A stretch of 64,000 nucleotides of DNA from Shinella granuli (GTDB lineage Bacteria; Pseudomonadota; Alphaproteobacteria; Rhizobiales; Rhizobiaceae), in contig NZ_SLVX01000026.1 in assembly GCF_004341885.1 (NCBI RefSeq), forward strand, positions 1 through 64,000, read 5' to 3'. The translations under genes and the position numbers were made by a program. The notes below the pieces were generated by a model. That model had not been told where the DNA came from. It saw only the letters and a program-made list of their open reading frames with translations, and did no database searches. This document shows positions 28,400 through 37,544 of the stretch, piece after piece (position 1 is the stretch's first letter; each line of letters opens with the position of its first letter).

Positions 28400-29824
28400 T
28401 TAGTTCCAGGTGGACGGCAGACGGTCGTAGTAGGTCAGGTCGCGCCACTGCTGCTTCGGCAGATCGTCACGGCCCGGAATGTAATAGCCGCCCTTTCGCA
28501 TGGCTTCGGTCATGCGCTTTTCCATGTTGGCGGCCGCCGTCTTGCTGTCGATCTCGCCGATCCAGACCCGGTTGCCTTCCTCGCCCATGATGTCGGAGAT
28601 TTCAGCCCATTCCGGCACGCGAATTCGCTCGTCCGGATTGGTTTCCTTCAGCATGAATTCATAGACTCCCGGCCACCAGGGCTGGTATTTTGCCAGCGTT
28701 TCGCTCTTGTAGGTCGAGTGCCGCGAGGGGCCTGCGCCATACTGCGTCGCGCGCGCCTGAATGTCCTTGGACGTCAGCCACTGGATAAAGGTCCAGGTCG
28801 CTTCCTTGTTCTTCGAATCCTTCGACAGACCGAGCGACCACGCCCCGAACCAGGGGTCGATCACGCCATTCGGGCCGACCGGCGTATGCAGATGCACATT
28901 CTTACCGGCGACCTTAGCCTGGGTTTCCGGGTCTTCAAAGAAGCCCTTAATGAAGTCCTGATAATTCCAGGTCCCGAAGGCATTGCCCGCCTGGTAGACG
29001 GCCGTAGCCTCGCCGATACCCCAGTTGGCACTGTCCGACGGCATGAACTGCTTGAAGCTTGTAAAGTAATCGATCGACGCGACCGTCCGCTCGTTGTTAA
29101 TCGAGATCTTCCAGTCCTTGTCAACATATTCGTCGCCTTTGGTCTCCGGCGTCTGGAATGCGTAGAGATAGGGCAGATAGGTGACCCCCCAGAACCAGCG
29201 GCCCGGAATATTGGCGAACCCGATCATGTTGCTTTCGGGATTGTTCACCTTCTTGGCGGCATCAAACATGTACTGCGTGGTGAATTCCGGAGAGAAGCGC
29301 TCCGGCAGCTTGAAGCCGGCCTTTTCCGCCACATCCGTGCGGAAGGTCGTTCCGACCGGACCGGCGCCGATCGGGATGGTGAAGAGTGTGTCGTTGAAGA
29401 CGCCGGTACCGCTGATAACGCGGGGCAGGAAGTCATCGATATCGTAGTCGGCGTCCGTAAGATCGGTATTCTTCACATAGGGCATCAGCGGCTCGAGAAA
29501 GCCTGCGGCGGCATATTCGGCGAGCCACATAACGTCGACGGCGAAGAAGTCGTAAGTGCCGGTGCCCTGCTGCATTTCGACCAGGGATTTCTGCCGGTAG
29601 TTTTCGAAAGGCACCTCGTCGACGACGACCTTGATGCCGTACTTCTGCTCGAATTCCGGCAGGAACTTTACGAGCGCGGCAAACTGCGGCATGGACGGGG
29701 CCAGGAAGTGGATGGTCGTGCCGGCAAGTGCTTTCTGCGCCTCGGTCTGGGCGTGCGCGGGCAGCGCTAGTGTCCAGAGCGCAAGTCCGGCCGCCAGTGC
29801 GGCCGTGGTTTTTATGACGTTCAT
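28400..29824 (-). CDS. carbohydrate ABC importer solute-binding protein
   Basis: The 474-residue product has a signal peptide (residues 1-25, cleavage after AHA) and the extracellular solute-binding family 1 fold (TIHFLAPSMPQFAALVKFLPEF near residue 37, YDFFAVDVMWLAEYAAAGFLEPL near residue 95, with a typical C-terminal lobe). GAGGAGAGA precedes the ATG. It is longer than MalE-like proteins and resembles rhizobial glycerol/polyol-type binding proteins more than maltose ones (recollection, not tested). It captures the unknown substrate in the periplasm and gives it to the permeases at 26463 and 27330. Confidence 0.92.
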   Translation of the reverse strand: MNVIKTTAALAAGLALWTLALPAHAQTEAQKALAGTTIHFLAPSMPQFAALVKFLPEFEQKYGIKVVVDEVPFENYRQKSLVEMQQGTGTYDFFAVDVMWLAEYAAAGFLEPLMPYVKNTDLTDADYDIDDFLPRVISGTGVFNDTLFTIPIGAGPVGTTFRTDVAEKAGFKLPERFSPEFTTQYMFDAAKKVNNPESNMIGFANIPGRWFWGVTYLPYLYAFQTPETKGDEYVDKDWKISINNERTVASIDYFTSFKQFMPSDSANWGIGEATAVYQAGNAFGTWNYQDFIKGFFEDPETQAKVAGKNVHLHTPVGPNGVIDPWFGAWSLGLSKDSKNKEATWTFIQWLTSKDIQARATQYGAGPSRHSTYKSETLAKYQPWWPGVYEFMLKETNPDERIRVPEWAEISDIMGEEGNRVWIGEIDSKTAAANMEKRMTEAMRKGGYYIPGRDDLPKQQWRDLTYYDRLPSTWN

Positions 29825-29874
29825 TCTCTCCTCCTCAGGTTTGGTGATGCATGCGTACCCTTCGCCACGCCCTG

Positions 29875-31029
29875 TCAGGCGTGGAGTCTTGCTTTTCCCC
29901 TTGTCGTGAAACGTGCCTGACGCACGGTGCGGCCCCGATCGGCATCGAAGAGATAGACGAAGTCCGGATCGATCCGGAACGAGATCGGCGCGCCGATCGT
30001 GCGGGGATATTTGAGTGCCGCGTCGATGGTGGACATCGCGCGGATCACGGTGCCCTCAACGTCGATATCGAAGACGACGCGCGACCCGAGCGTTTCGACA
30101 GCAAAGATCGTGCCGTTGACCCGGCAGGCATGCGTGCTGTCCGCCGGGCACAGGGAAAGATGTTGCGGCCGCAAGCCCAGCAGATACTTATCGCCCGGCC
30201 GGAGCGCCTCGCCATCCTGCATCCAGTCCTTGTCGACCTCGATATAGGCCTCGCCGATGCGCAGGAACCTGCAGCCGTTCGATTCCGAAATCACCGCCTG
30301 CATGACATTCATGGGCGGTTCGCCGATGAAGGTGGCTGCAAACAGCGTTGCCGGCCTGTCGAACAGCTCCTGCGGCGCGGCGATCTGCTCGATCCTTCCC
30401 TTGTTGATCAGCACGATCCGGTCCGCCATGGTCATGGCTTCCAGCTGATCGTGCGAGACGTAGAGCATCGTCGCACGGAAATCGCGCTGCAACCGCTTGA
30501 ACTCGACGCGCATGCGTGCCCTCAACTGGGCATCGAGATGCGAGATCGGTTCATCCAGCAGGAATACATCCGCGTCGCGCACAAGCGCACGGCCGATGGC
30601 CACCCGCTGCTGCTGGCCACCCGACAGCTGATTTGGACGGCGCTCCAGCAGTTTTTCGATCTGCAAGGTTTCCGCGACGCTGGCGATCTGGCGGCGGATA
30701 TCCGCATCGGACATTTTCCGGATGCGCAGCGGATATGCGAGGTTTTCGTATATCGTGAGATGCGGAAACAGCGAATGCTTGTCGTAGACCATGGCGAGGT
30801 TGCGCTCGCGTGGCGTCCAACGGGTTACGTCGCGGCCGCCGATCATGATGCGCCCGGCGGTCGCGTCCTCCAGCCCGGCGACGAGACGAAGGGTCGTGGT
30901 CTTGCCAGCCCCCGAAGGGCCGAGCAGGAACACCGCCTCGCGGTCCGCCACATCGAGCGAGACGCCGTTAAGTGCGGTGAACCCACCCTTGAAAGCTTTC
31001 GCCAGGTTTTCGATCTGAAGGTCAGCCAT
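29875..31029 (-). CDS. carbohydrate ABC importer ATPase (first of two; altered Q-loop)
   Basis: The 384-residue product is a MalK/UgpC-like ATPase: Walker A GPSGAGKTTTLRL (about 37-44), signature LSGGQQQR, Walker B DVFLLDEPISHLDAQLR, His switch SHDQLEAM, TOBE-type C-terminal domain. Where the Q-loop should read MVFQ it reads MVYDKHSLFPHLT, with Asp in place of the conserved Gln. Compared with the second ATPase (25275) the pattern is complementary. It precedes the binding-protein gene, separated by 50 bases. Confidence 0.92.
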   Translation of the reverse strand: MADLQIENLAKAFKGGFTALNGVSLDVADREAVFLLGPSGAGKTTTLRLVAGLEDATAGRIMIGGRDVTRWTPRERNLAMVYDKHSLFPHLTIYENLAYPLRIRKMSDADIRRQIASVAETLQIEKLLERRPNQLSGGQQQRVAIGRALVRDADVFLLDEPISHLDAQLRARMRVEFKRLQRDFRATMLYVSHDQLEAMTMADRIVLINKGRIEQIAAPQELFDRPATLFAATFIGEPPMNVMQAVISESNGCRFLRIGEAYIEVDKDWMQDGEALRPGDKYLLGLRPQHLSLCPADSTHACRVNGTIFAVETLGSRVVFDIDVEGTVIRAMSTIDAALKYPRTIGAPISFRIDPDFVYLFDADRGRTVRQARFTTRGKARLHA

Positions 31030-31050
31030 GGTCTCTTCCGGTGTAAGAAT

Positions 31051-31833
31051 TCAAAGAATTGCGCGGATGGTGCCGCCTTCGGCGCGCATCGCCATGCCAT
31101 TCAGGGCAGGAGACGCGGCAAGATGAACGACACTCGCCGCCACCTCCGCCGGAGCGATCATCCGGCGGATAAGCGAGGTCGGCTCCGTCTCGTCGAAATA
31201 GTCGGATACGACCTGTTCACGCGTGACGCCTTTTTCGCGGGCGATTTCCTCGTGATAGCGGCGCACGGCCGTCGTATCGGTCGGTCCCGGCAGGATGGTG
31301 TTGACCCTAACCTGCGTGCCGCGCGTCAGCTCCGACAGCGCCCGCGACACGCCAAGCAGGCAAGCTTTCATGGCGCCGTAATGCGGCATCCAGGCCTGCG
31401 GCTTCACCGCGCTTTCGCTGCTGATGAAGACAATCGAGCCTTCGCCCCGCTCCAGCATGTTCTTCAGGATGAGGCGCGACATCCGCACGCCGGTCATGAC
31501 ATTGACGTCAAAGAAGCGGAACCAGTCTTCATCCCGCGTCTCGAAGAAGGGACGGACTTCGAAAATCCCTACGGAATTGATTAGAAAGTCCACGGGCGCT
31601 GCAGCCTCGGCGAAATCCGCGAGCCGCTTGTCTTCACCCGCAACCGTCAGGTCGCACGCCATTCCCTGGGCATGCCGGCCGAGTTGCGCGACGGCAGCAT
31701 TGATCTCCGCTTCGGAAAGGCCGCTGACTGTGGCGCGTGCACCTTCGGCAACAAACGCCTCGGCAACCGCCAGGCCAATGCCCGTCGCCCCTCCCGTTAC
31801 AAGCACGTGCTTGCCTTCCAGCCCATAATCCAT
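31051..31833 (-). CDS. SDR-family oxidoreductase (paralogue B)
   Basis: The 260-residue product has the SDR cofactor motif TGGATGIGLAVA (about 13-24), NSVGIFE at the NNAG position, and catalytic Ser/Tyr/Lys (SSESAV... HYGAMKAC). It shares its start (MDYGLEGK), length and central region (ELTRGTQVRVN) with the SDRs at 23236 and 40374. It is the first gene of the long transporter operon; the promoter should lie in the AT-rich stretch 31930-32020. A dehydrogenase acting on the transported compound is inferred. Confidence 0.9.
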   Translation of the reverse strand: MDYGLEGKHVLVTGGATGIGLAVAEAFVAEGARATVSGLSEAEINAAVAQLGRHAQGMACDLTVAGEDKRLADFAEAAAPVDFLINSVGIFEVRPFFETRDEDWFRFFDVNVMTGVRMSRLILKNMLERGEGSIVFISSESAVKPQAWMPHYGAMKACLLGVSRALSELTRGTQVRVNTILPGPTDTTAVRRYHEEIAREKGVTREQVVSDYFDETEPTSLIRRMIAPAEVAASVVHLAASPALNGMAMRAEGGTIRAIL

Positions 31834-32028
31834 TGACCAAACCTCCTTGGCATACGAAGCGATCAGCTCCGGCGCACCGCCCCTCCAGGCAGCTCGCGCG
31901 TTCCTCTCCTGTCGGCCTGACAGCCATCAGCCTCTCGACCAAGGAACTTGCCTTGCCCGATAGAACTAATTTTTTTTTATATAATTTGCAAGAAAAAAAA
32001 TTTTACACGATTAAACGGCAGTTTGCCG

Positions 32029-32934
32029 TTACTGCGTTGGCTTCTCGCTGCTTCCGCCCGCGAAATGCTGCAAGGCGAAATCGATGAAAGCCGCTGTACG
32101 CGCCGGAAGCCTTCGCCGTGTATCGCTGATCAGGCTGACACGGGCCGCCGCCGGCTCGAAGGGCGCGAGAATTGGCACCAGCCTTCCCAAACGAAGCTCC
32201 GGCTCGATATCCGCACGCGCCGTGCGCAAGACGCCAAGTCCCTGCAGGGAAAGGGTTTTCAGGGTTTCCGGATCGCTTGCCCGGAACCGCCCACCAACGG
32301 CAATGCTGCGCTGGGCGCCCGCCTCGAATGTCCAGACATCACCGCCGATCATCGAGCCTTCAAGACGCAGACAGTCATGATCTCCCAGCGCTTCCGGCGA
32401 TGCCGGGATACCGTGCTCCGCCAGATAACCGGGAGTGGCGGCCGTCACGGTTTCCATCGTGAACAATTTCCGGATCGTCAGGCCAGAGTCCTTTACAGGA
32501 CCGGCGCGAAGGGCCGCATCGAAATGAATTTCATTGAGGCTGCCGGGCGGATCATACCGCAGCGAGAATTTGACATGCGGATGAGTGCGGGCAAAAGCAT
32601 GGACGAGTGGCAGCACATGACCGCGTCCGATATCGGTAGCGCAGGAGACCACCAGCCCACCCTCGACCGCATGCCGCCGGCCGTCCATTTCGCGCTCGAG
32701 ATCCGCAAAGCCGGAGAGCACCGGCTCCGCACGCTCCAGCAACAGCCTGCCCTCCTCCGTCAGAAGAAGCGAGCGCGTCGTGCGCCGAACCAGTGTCATG
32801 CCGTAGTAGTCTTCCAGCGCCTTCAATCGCCCACTGATCGTCGCCGGCGCCATGCCGAGGCGATTGGCAGCACTCGCCATGCTCTGTGAGCGGGCGATTT
32901 CCGAAAACATCCTGAGATCGGCCAAACAGTTCAT
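32029..32934 (-). CDS. LysR-family transcriptional regulator
   Basis: The 301-residue product has an N-terminal helix-turn-helix (SMASAANRLGMAPATISGRL, about residues 18-37; then YGMTLVRRTTRSLLLTEEG) and a LysR effector-binding domain. It is read toward the transporter operon with its stop 195 bases before the SDR start, so it is not in the classic divergent position; it may still regulate that operon. Effector unknown. Confidence 0.92.
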   Translation of the reverse strand: MNCLADLRMFSEIARSQSMASAANRLGMAPATISGRLKALEDYYGMTLVRRTTRSLLLTEEGRLLLERAEPVLSGFADLEREMDGRRHAVEGGLVVSCATDIGRGHVLPLVHAFARTHPHVKFSLRYDPPGSLNEIHFDAALRAGPVKDSGLTIRKLFTMETVTAATPGYLAEHGIPASPEALGDHDCLRLEGSMIGGDVWTFEAGAQRSIAVGGRFRASDPETLKTLSLQGLGVLRTARADIEPELRLGRLVPILAPFEPAAARVSLISDTRRRLPARTAAFIDFALQHFAGGSSEKPTQ

Positions 32935-33109
32935 CCGCAGTCCTCCGTTCAGGCAGGCTCGCCTGGCGGATCTGGTTTCCCAAGCGCCGTTTCGGGGCGC
33001 CCTCCTTCTGAAAAACCGGAGCCGTCATCAAGCAGTAACACCGCCCAACGGAATCCCTCTGCGAATATTAGTCATTTCATTATGGAAAAAACGTCACAAA
33101 TCGAAATCG

Positions 33110-34012
33110 CTATGGCGCGATGTGCTGGATCAGGTAGTCGATGAAGACACGGATACGTGGTGCCAGCGGCGATTGGTCGGCATAAATGATGGAAACGGGC
33201 TCGCGATCGCCAGGGTTGAACGTCTCAAGAACGGAGGCAAGCCGCCCGGCCTTGAGATCATGCCCGATATGGAAATCCGAAAGGCGCGCGAGGCCAACTC
33301 CATCAAGGGCGAACCGGCGAAGGCTTTCGCCATTGTCGAGGCTGAGATTGCCCTTCACAGCCAGATCGAGTTGGGTAACGACGCCATCCTGATCGACGCG
33401 GAACGGCCATTTGCCATAACTACGACTGAAGCCGAGCGTCAGGCAGTTGTGCTCCAGGAGATCGCGGGGTTCGATCGGCACGCCATGCCGCTCAAGATAG
33501 GCAGGAGAGGCGACAACATGGCGGGGCGATGACGCGAGACGACGAAAGCGGATCGTGGAATCGGTCAGTACGCCCGTGCGGATGGCGACATCGACACCCT
33601 CACGTATCAGGTCGGCGGTCGTATCCGCCAAGGAAAATTCCAAGGCGATATCGGGAAAGGTTTCGAGAAAACCGGCAACCAGCGGCGCTACACGATGAAT
33701 GCCGAAAGGCACATTGCAACTGACCCGAAGTGTACCGCCGATCTGGCCGGCGCTTTCGCGTACACCCCGCTCCAGGCTGGATATGTCCTGCAGGATCTGC
33801 TTGCCGCGGGCAAAATAATCCTCACCCTCGACAGTCAGACGCAGTTTTCGCGTCGAGCGGATGGCAAGCGGCAGACCAAGGCGCGCTTCGATGCGGGCGA
33901 CAATCTTGCTGATGGCCGACGGGGACAGGCGAAGGGCATCCGCAGCTGCAGTGAAGCTGCCGGTCTCGACGACTTTGACAAAAACCTCGATTTCGGAAAT
34001 GCGGCCGGACAT
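33110..34012 (-). CDS. LysR-family transcriptional regulator
   Basis: The 300-residue product has the LysR helix-turn-helix (SFTAAADALRLSPSAISKIV, about residues 18-37) and effector domain. It is divergent from the PRISE-type reductase gene at 34124, with about 110 bases between the two starts, and probably regulates it. It resembles the LysR at 14812 in the DNA-binding part (LSPSAVSKLV versus LSPSAISKIV). Confidence 0.92.
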   Translation of the reverse strand: MSGRISEIEVFVKVVETGSFTAAADALRLSPSAISKIVARIEARLGLPLAIRSTRKLRLTVEGEDYFARGKQILQDISSLERGVRESAGQIGGTLRVSCNVPFGIHRVAPLVAGFLETFPDIALEFSLADTTADLIREGVDVAIRTGVLTDSTIRFRRLASSPRHVVASPAYLERHGVPIEPRDLLEHNCLTLGFSRSYGKWPFRVDQDGVVTQLDLAVKGNLSLDNGESLRRFALDGVGLARLSDFHIGHDLKAGRLASVLETFNPGDREPVSIIYADQSPLAPRIRVFIDYLIQHIAP

Positions 34013-34123
34013 AGTTGCCTCATTCGTGACACCTGATCACTTCACTTATGACAGAGTGCTGCTTACTGCGGCAAGCCGGAAATGGCAGTGGTCTCCTTCG
34101 ACCCCAATGGAGGAGACTGAAAC

Positions 34124-35191
34124 ATGTATCAGAAACGGGCACTCGTGGCCGGTGCGACCGGCATTGTCGGGCTCAACGTGGCCGAACACCTACGCGATCT
34201 CGGCGGCTGGGAGATAACCGGGTTATCGCGCCGCCCCCCCATCGGCGCATCCTATATGCAGACCCACGCTGTCGATCTGCTGGATCGCGAAGCAGCACTG
34301 AAAACGCTGGCGACGCTTCGTCCGACCCATGTCTATTTCTGCACATGGACGCTCGGGAAAAACGAGGACGAAAACATCCGGCTCAACGGAGGCATGCTTC
34401 GGACTCTGCTCGACGGCATTGCAGCCGCCGGCACGGTGGAGCATGTCGCCGTTGTCACCGGCACCAAGCATTATCTCGGACCATTCGAGGACTATGGCAA
34501 GGTAACGCCGGTCACCCCCTTCCGCGAGGACGCGCCACGCCTGACGAAGAAGAACTTCTATTACGAACTCGAAGACGTCGTCATGGACTATGCCGCCCGC
34601 CATGGCTACGGCTGGTCGGTACACCGCTCGCATACGATCATCGGCTATGCCGTCGGCAATCTGATGAATATCGGCGCCACACTCGCAACCTTCGCCTCCA
34701 TCTGCAAGGCGACCGGCCGCCCCTTCACCTTCCCCGGCACCCCAACGGCCTATCATGGCATCAATGACATCACCGATGCGCGCCTGCTTGCCAAGCATAT
34801 CGTCTGGGCCTCGACGGAGCCGAATGCCCGCAACGAAGCCTTCAACGCCACGAATGGCGACGTCTTCCGCTGGGACCAACTGTGGAAGCGCATCGCCGAT
34901 TATTTCGGTATTGAGGTGGGCGCCTATCCCGGCCAGTACAATTCACTGACGGATCGAATGCAGGGCCTCGATCCGGATTGGCAGGCATTGGTGCGACAGC
35001 ATGGCCTCCAGCCGCACGCTCTCGACCGTCTCGCTTCCCCCTGGCATACGGATCTCGACCTTGGCCGCCCGATGGAATGCCTGCACTCCATGGCCAAGAG
35101 CCGGGCGCTCGGCTTCGGGGAAATTCAGGACACGGAAAAGTCTTTCATCGACGTCTTCGACCGGCTGCGCGCGGAGCGCATCATTCCCTGA
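34124..35191 (+). CDS. PRISE-type (progesterone 5-beta-reductase/iridoid-synthase-like) SDR
   Basis: The 355-residue product is an extended short-chain dehydrogenase. It has the NAD(P) motif GATGIVGLN (about residues 9-17), CTWTLGKNEDEN in the middle, and NFYYELEDVV around residue 143-152, the FYY.LED hallmark of the PRISE family, which reduces activated C=C bonds of enones and iridoid precursors in plants; bacterial members act on small enones or unknown substrates. AGGAGA precedes the ATG. It is single and divergent from a LysR gene. An intrinsic terminator follows. Confidence 0.88.
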   Translation: MYQKRALVAGATGIVGLNVAEHLRDLGGWEITGLSRRPPIGASYMQTHAVDLLDREAALKTLATLRPTHVYFCTWTLGKNEDENIRLNGGMLRTLLDGIAAAGTVEHVAVVTGTKHYLGPFEDYGKVTPVTPFREDAPRLTKKNFYYELEDVVMDYAARHGYGWSVHRSHTIIGYAVGNLMNIGATLATFASICKATGRPFTFPGTPTAYHGINDITDARLLAKHIVWASTEPNARNEAFNATNGDVFRWDQLWKRIADYFGIEVGAYPGQYNSLTDRMQGLDPDWQALVRQHGLQPHALDRLASPWHTDLDLGRPMECLHSMAKSRALGFGEIQDTEKSFIDVFDRLRAERIIP

Positions 35192-35217
35192 GGTCATCCT
35201 CAGCACCGCTTACGAAA

Positions 35218-35253
35218 AGAGCGCATCGGAAGGCCGGTGCGCTCTTTCTTTTT
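35218..35253. terminator. strong bidirectional intrinsic terminator
   Basis: AGAGCGCATCGG pairs with CCGGTGCGCTCT (12 bp, one G-T) around AAGG and is followed by TTCTTTTT on the plus strand; on the minus strand TCTTTTCG follows. It serves the converging PRISE gene (plus) and the long minus-strand operon ending with the NifU gene. Confidence 0.88.
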
Positions 35254-35274
35254 GCGTTGATAAAAGTCCCGCCC

Positions 35275-35571
35275 TCAGGCGGCGGGATAGGGATGGGCGT
35301 TGAGCAGTCTAGCGAGGCGCGACAACGCCCGCGGCCCGGCATTCACCTGATCACATTCGACGGCGCTGACCCCAGGCACCTCCATCAGAAAGGTGCGGAC
35401 AGGACCGACAAAGGTCATGGCGAGGTTTGGGCAGGCACGGCAAGCGCCGGCCAGCGCAACACTGACCACGCCATCCCCACTCACATCAGTGATAGTGATA
35501 TCGCCCCCATGCCCGAGGATAAGGGGCCGCGCACGGCCGAGAGCCGCGTCAAGGAGAACACGATCGATCAT
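35275..35571 (-). CDS. NifU-like Fe-S/metal scaffold domain protein
   Basis: The 98-residue product is a stand-alone NifU C-terminal-type domain: LILGHGGDITITDVSGDGVV followed by LAGACRACPNLA with the CxxC pair that carries an Fe-S cluster or metal. Its ATG overlaps the amidohydrolase stop by four bases, so the two are translationally coupled. It may mature the amidohydrolase or deliver a cofactor to it; why such a domain sits in a sugar operon is unclear. It is the last gene of the operon. Confidence 0.85.
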   Translation of the reverse strand: MIDRVLLDAALGRARPLILGHGGDITITDVSGDGVVSVALAGACRACPNLAMTFVGPVRTFLMEVPGVSAVECDQVNAGPRALSRLARLLNAHPYPAA

Positions 35572-36578
35572 GCCACCAGCCCCAGTTCACGCTTCTTCGC
35601 CTCGATGTCGATGCCCATGCCACGCGCAAACGCCTTGCCGAGGATATTTTTCTTCATCTCCCGCGTGATTTCCGGATAGCCATAACGCTCCTGCAGTTCC
35701 TCGGGCATTTCGAGATTGGCGAGCGTGTCGATATAGGTCTGGACATGCGGCCAGATGAAAGCTTCCGAGCCATAGCAGATGCGATCGGAGCCGACGTAAA
35801 GCAGCGCTTCGCCGAGCCGCTGCAGCATTTTCCAGGGCTGGAGATAATACTGGTTAAACCAGAGCGGCAGGATCAGGTAGATATTCTCGAACCGGCTCGC
35901 GATGGAGATCGTCTCGTCGACATAGGGATCGCCGAGATGGTGGATGCCGAAATTCAGTTCCGGGAAATCGGCGGCGGCATACTGGATGTCGTTCGGCTTG
36001 AAGGCCTCGACCGGTCCGAGTTCCAGCGGGAATCCCTTGTGGAACTGAACCATCTTCACGCCGAGCTCGATCGCCTTTTCCCAGAGAGGATAGGCGATGT
36101 CACGGTCATCGGCCCGCCAGGAACACCCGCGAGACTGATACTGGTAGAACTTGAAGCTGACGGCGCCAAGCTCATGCACCTGCCGCTCCATCTCCTTCAG
36201 GGCCGGGCCGAGGCCATGATAGGCAGGATCGACACCACCTGTCAGCACGATGCGCTTGGGATCTTTCTGGGCGAGGGCATGGCTGAGTTCCACGGGACCG
36301 AGACCCGCGCGCCAATGCGAAAACAGTGGCACGGAGCAGGCGCAGGCCATGTCCGTATCGGCCTTGCCGAACAGCATATCCACCCCCCAGTCGAGATCAG
36401 GATTGGAAAACGTTTCGGTTTCCGGCGGCGGCCCGCGCCGGCCGGTCAAATTGATGAAACCGGTCAGCTGTTCACGCAGGATGCGCACGCGCCGGCCGTC
36501 ACTGCCATCCTTGATCTGGCCATTGCTGAAATCCTGGCAATGCACCGCCGCGTCAAAGACAAACATTCCGTCTTTCAT
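35568..36578 (-). CDS. amidohydrolase (amidohydrolase_2 family)
   Basis: The 336-residue product has a TIM-barrel metal-hydrolase layout: an N-terminal FDAAVHC where families often have HxH, a His in MVQFHKGFP near residue 175 and HHLGDPYVDE near residue 210, and a C-terminal YGSEAF in the position of the usual GSD. The metal-ligand set is therefore incomplete compared with classical members. The family includes decarboxylases (ACMSD-like) and hydrolases. The gene overlaps the NifU gene. In some actinobacterial diiron monooxygenase clusters a similar amidohydrolase and metal-sulfur protein occur together (recollection). Confidence 0.8.
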   Translation of the reverse strand: MKDGMFVFDAAVHCQDFSNGQIKDGSDGRRVRILREQLTGFINLTGRRGPPPETETFSNPDLDWGVDMLFGKADTDMACACSVPLFSHWRAGLGPVELSHALAQKDPKRIVLTGGVDPAYHGLGPALKEMERQVHELGAVSFKFYQYQSRGCSWRADDRDIAYPLWEKAIELGVKMVQFHKGFPLELGPVEAFKPNDIQYAAADFPELNFGIHHLGDPYVDETISIASRFENIYLILPLWFNQYYLQPWKMLQRLGEALLYVGSDRICYGSEAFIWPHVQTYIDTLANLEMPEELQERYGYPEITREMKKNILGKAFARGMGIDIEAKKRELGLVA

Positions 36579-36723
36579 TCGCTTTCTCCCATCGATCCAA
36601 AGGCGCGGATGCGCCGTCGCAGCCCTGAAAAGGCCATTTGGATCAATAGCATGGAGACGAATGCAGCAGTCTTCGAGTTATCCGAAGACTGCCTTCATGA
36701 GGGACAGGGTCAGACGTGCTGAC

Positions 36724-37533
36724 TCAACCAATCTGGAAGAGGTCGACGAAATCCCGATACAGAACCGGGCCACTAGCAAGCACCATCCCGCCCTTGGGAA
36801 GCGCCGTTCCGGGTTGAGGATAGTTTAGAAAACGGCCACCGGCCGCCTTGATGAGAGCGAGACCGGCAACGGCATCCCAAGACCACATATGGCGCTCGAA
36901 ATAGCCATCCACCCGACCGGCAGCCACGTAAGCAAGCATCAAAGCGCCGGCGCCGACCTGCCGGAAGCTGCCGCCGGCCGAGAAGAGCCGTTCCGCATCG
37001 ACGGCAAAAGCGGCTGGTGGAACACGATGATTGTGGCCGAGGCCCAAGCTCGTCTTGTCGATACTGCCGGTGGTGCTGACCGAGACCGGTACGCCGTTGA
37101 CAGTTGGCGATATCCCGTCCGCACCGGCAAAAAGTTCGTCGCGGAGCGGATCGTAGATGACGCCGAGGATCGGCTCTCCCTTTGACCACAGACCGATCGA
37201 AACACACCAGTTATGCGCGCCCTTCAGAAAATTCGAGGTGCCATCGAGAGGATCGACGCACCAGATGAGGTCTGCTTCCTGCGCCCCGGAAATACCGGTT
37301 TCCTCGCCCAAAAATCCGTCCTCCGGAAAGGCCGGACGAAGAATGGCGGCGATCGCGTCTTCCGCTTCGCGATCGGCGATGGAGACGAAGTCGTTCAGCC
37401 CCTTCTGCTCAATGACCAGTTGGCTGCGGCGGTCATAATGGGACAGCAACAAGCGCCCGGCTTCACGGGCGGCATGTTCGGCGGCAGCGAGGCGGGCTTC
37501 CAGCCCTGCAGCGGAAGAAGGCGTATCGGGCAT
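36724..37533 (-). CDS. inositol-monophosphatase-family phosphatase
   Basis: The 269-residue product has the complete lithium-sensitive phosphatase motifs: EETG around residue 75, WCVDPLDGTSNFLKG (about 90-104), and WDAVAGLALIKAAGG near the C-terminus, giving the metal-binding Glu and Asp residues. Family members dephosphorylate inositol phosphates, histidinol phosphate or sugar phosphates. The position in a polyol/ketose operon, next to the RpiR regulator gene, points to a sugar-phosphate substrate. Confidence 0.92.
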   Translation of the reverse strand: MPDTPSSAAGLEARLAAAEHAAREAGRLLLSHYDRRSQLVIEQKGLNDFVSIADREAEDAIAAILRPAFPEDGFLGEETGISGAQEADLIWCVDPLDGTSNFLKGAHNWCVSIGLWSKGEPILGVIYDPLRDELFAGADGISPTVNGVPVSVSTTGSIDKTSLGLGHNHRVPPAAFAVDAERLFSAGGSFRQVGAGALMLAYVAAGRVDGYFERHMWSWDAVAGLALIKAAGGRFLNYPQPGTALPKGGMVLASGPVLYRDFVDLFQIG

Positions 37534-37544
37534 TCGTGGATCCT

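Noticed and set aside
29851-31584. 577-codon plus-strand open frame
   Set aside because: It covers the ABC ATPase and SDR genes on the other strand, which have all expected motifs.
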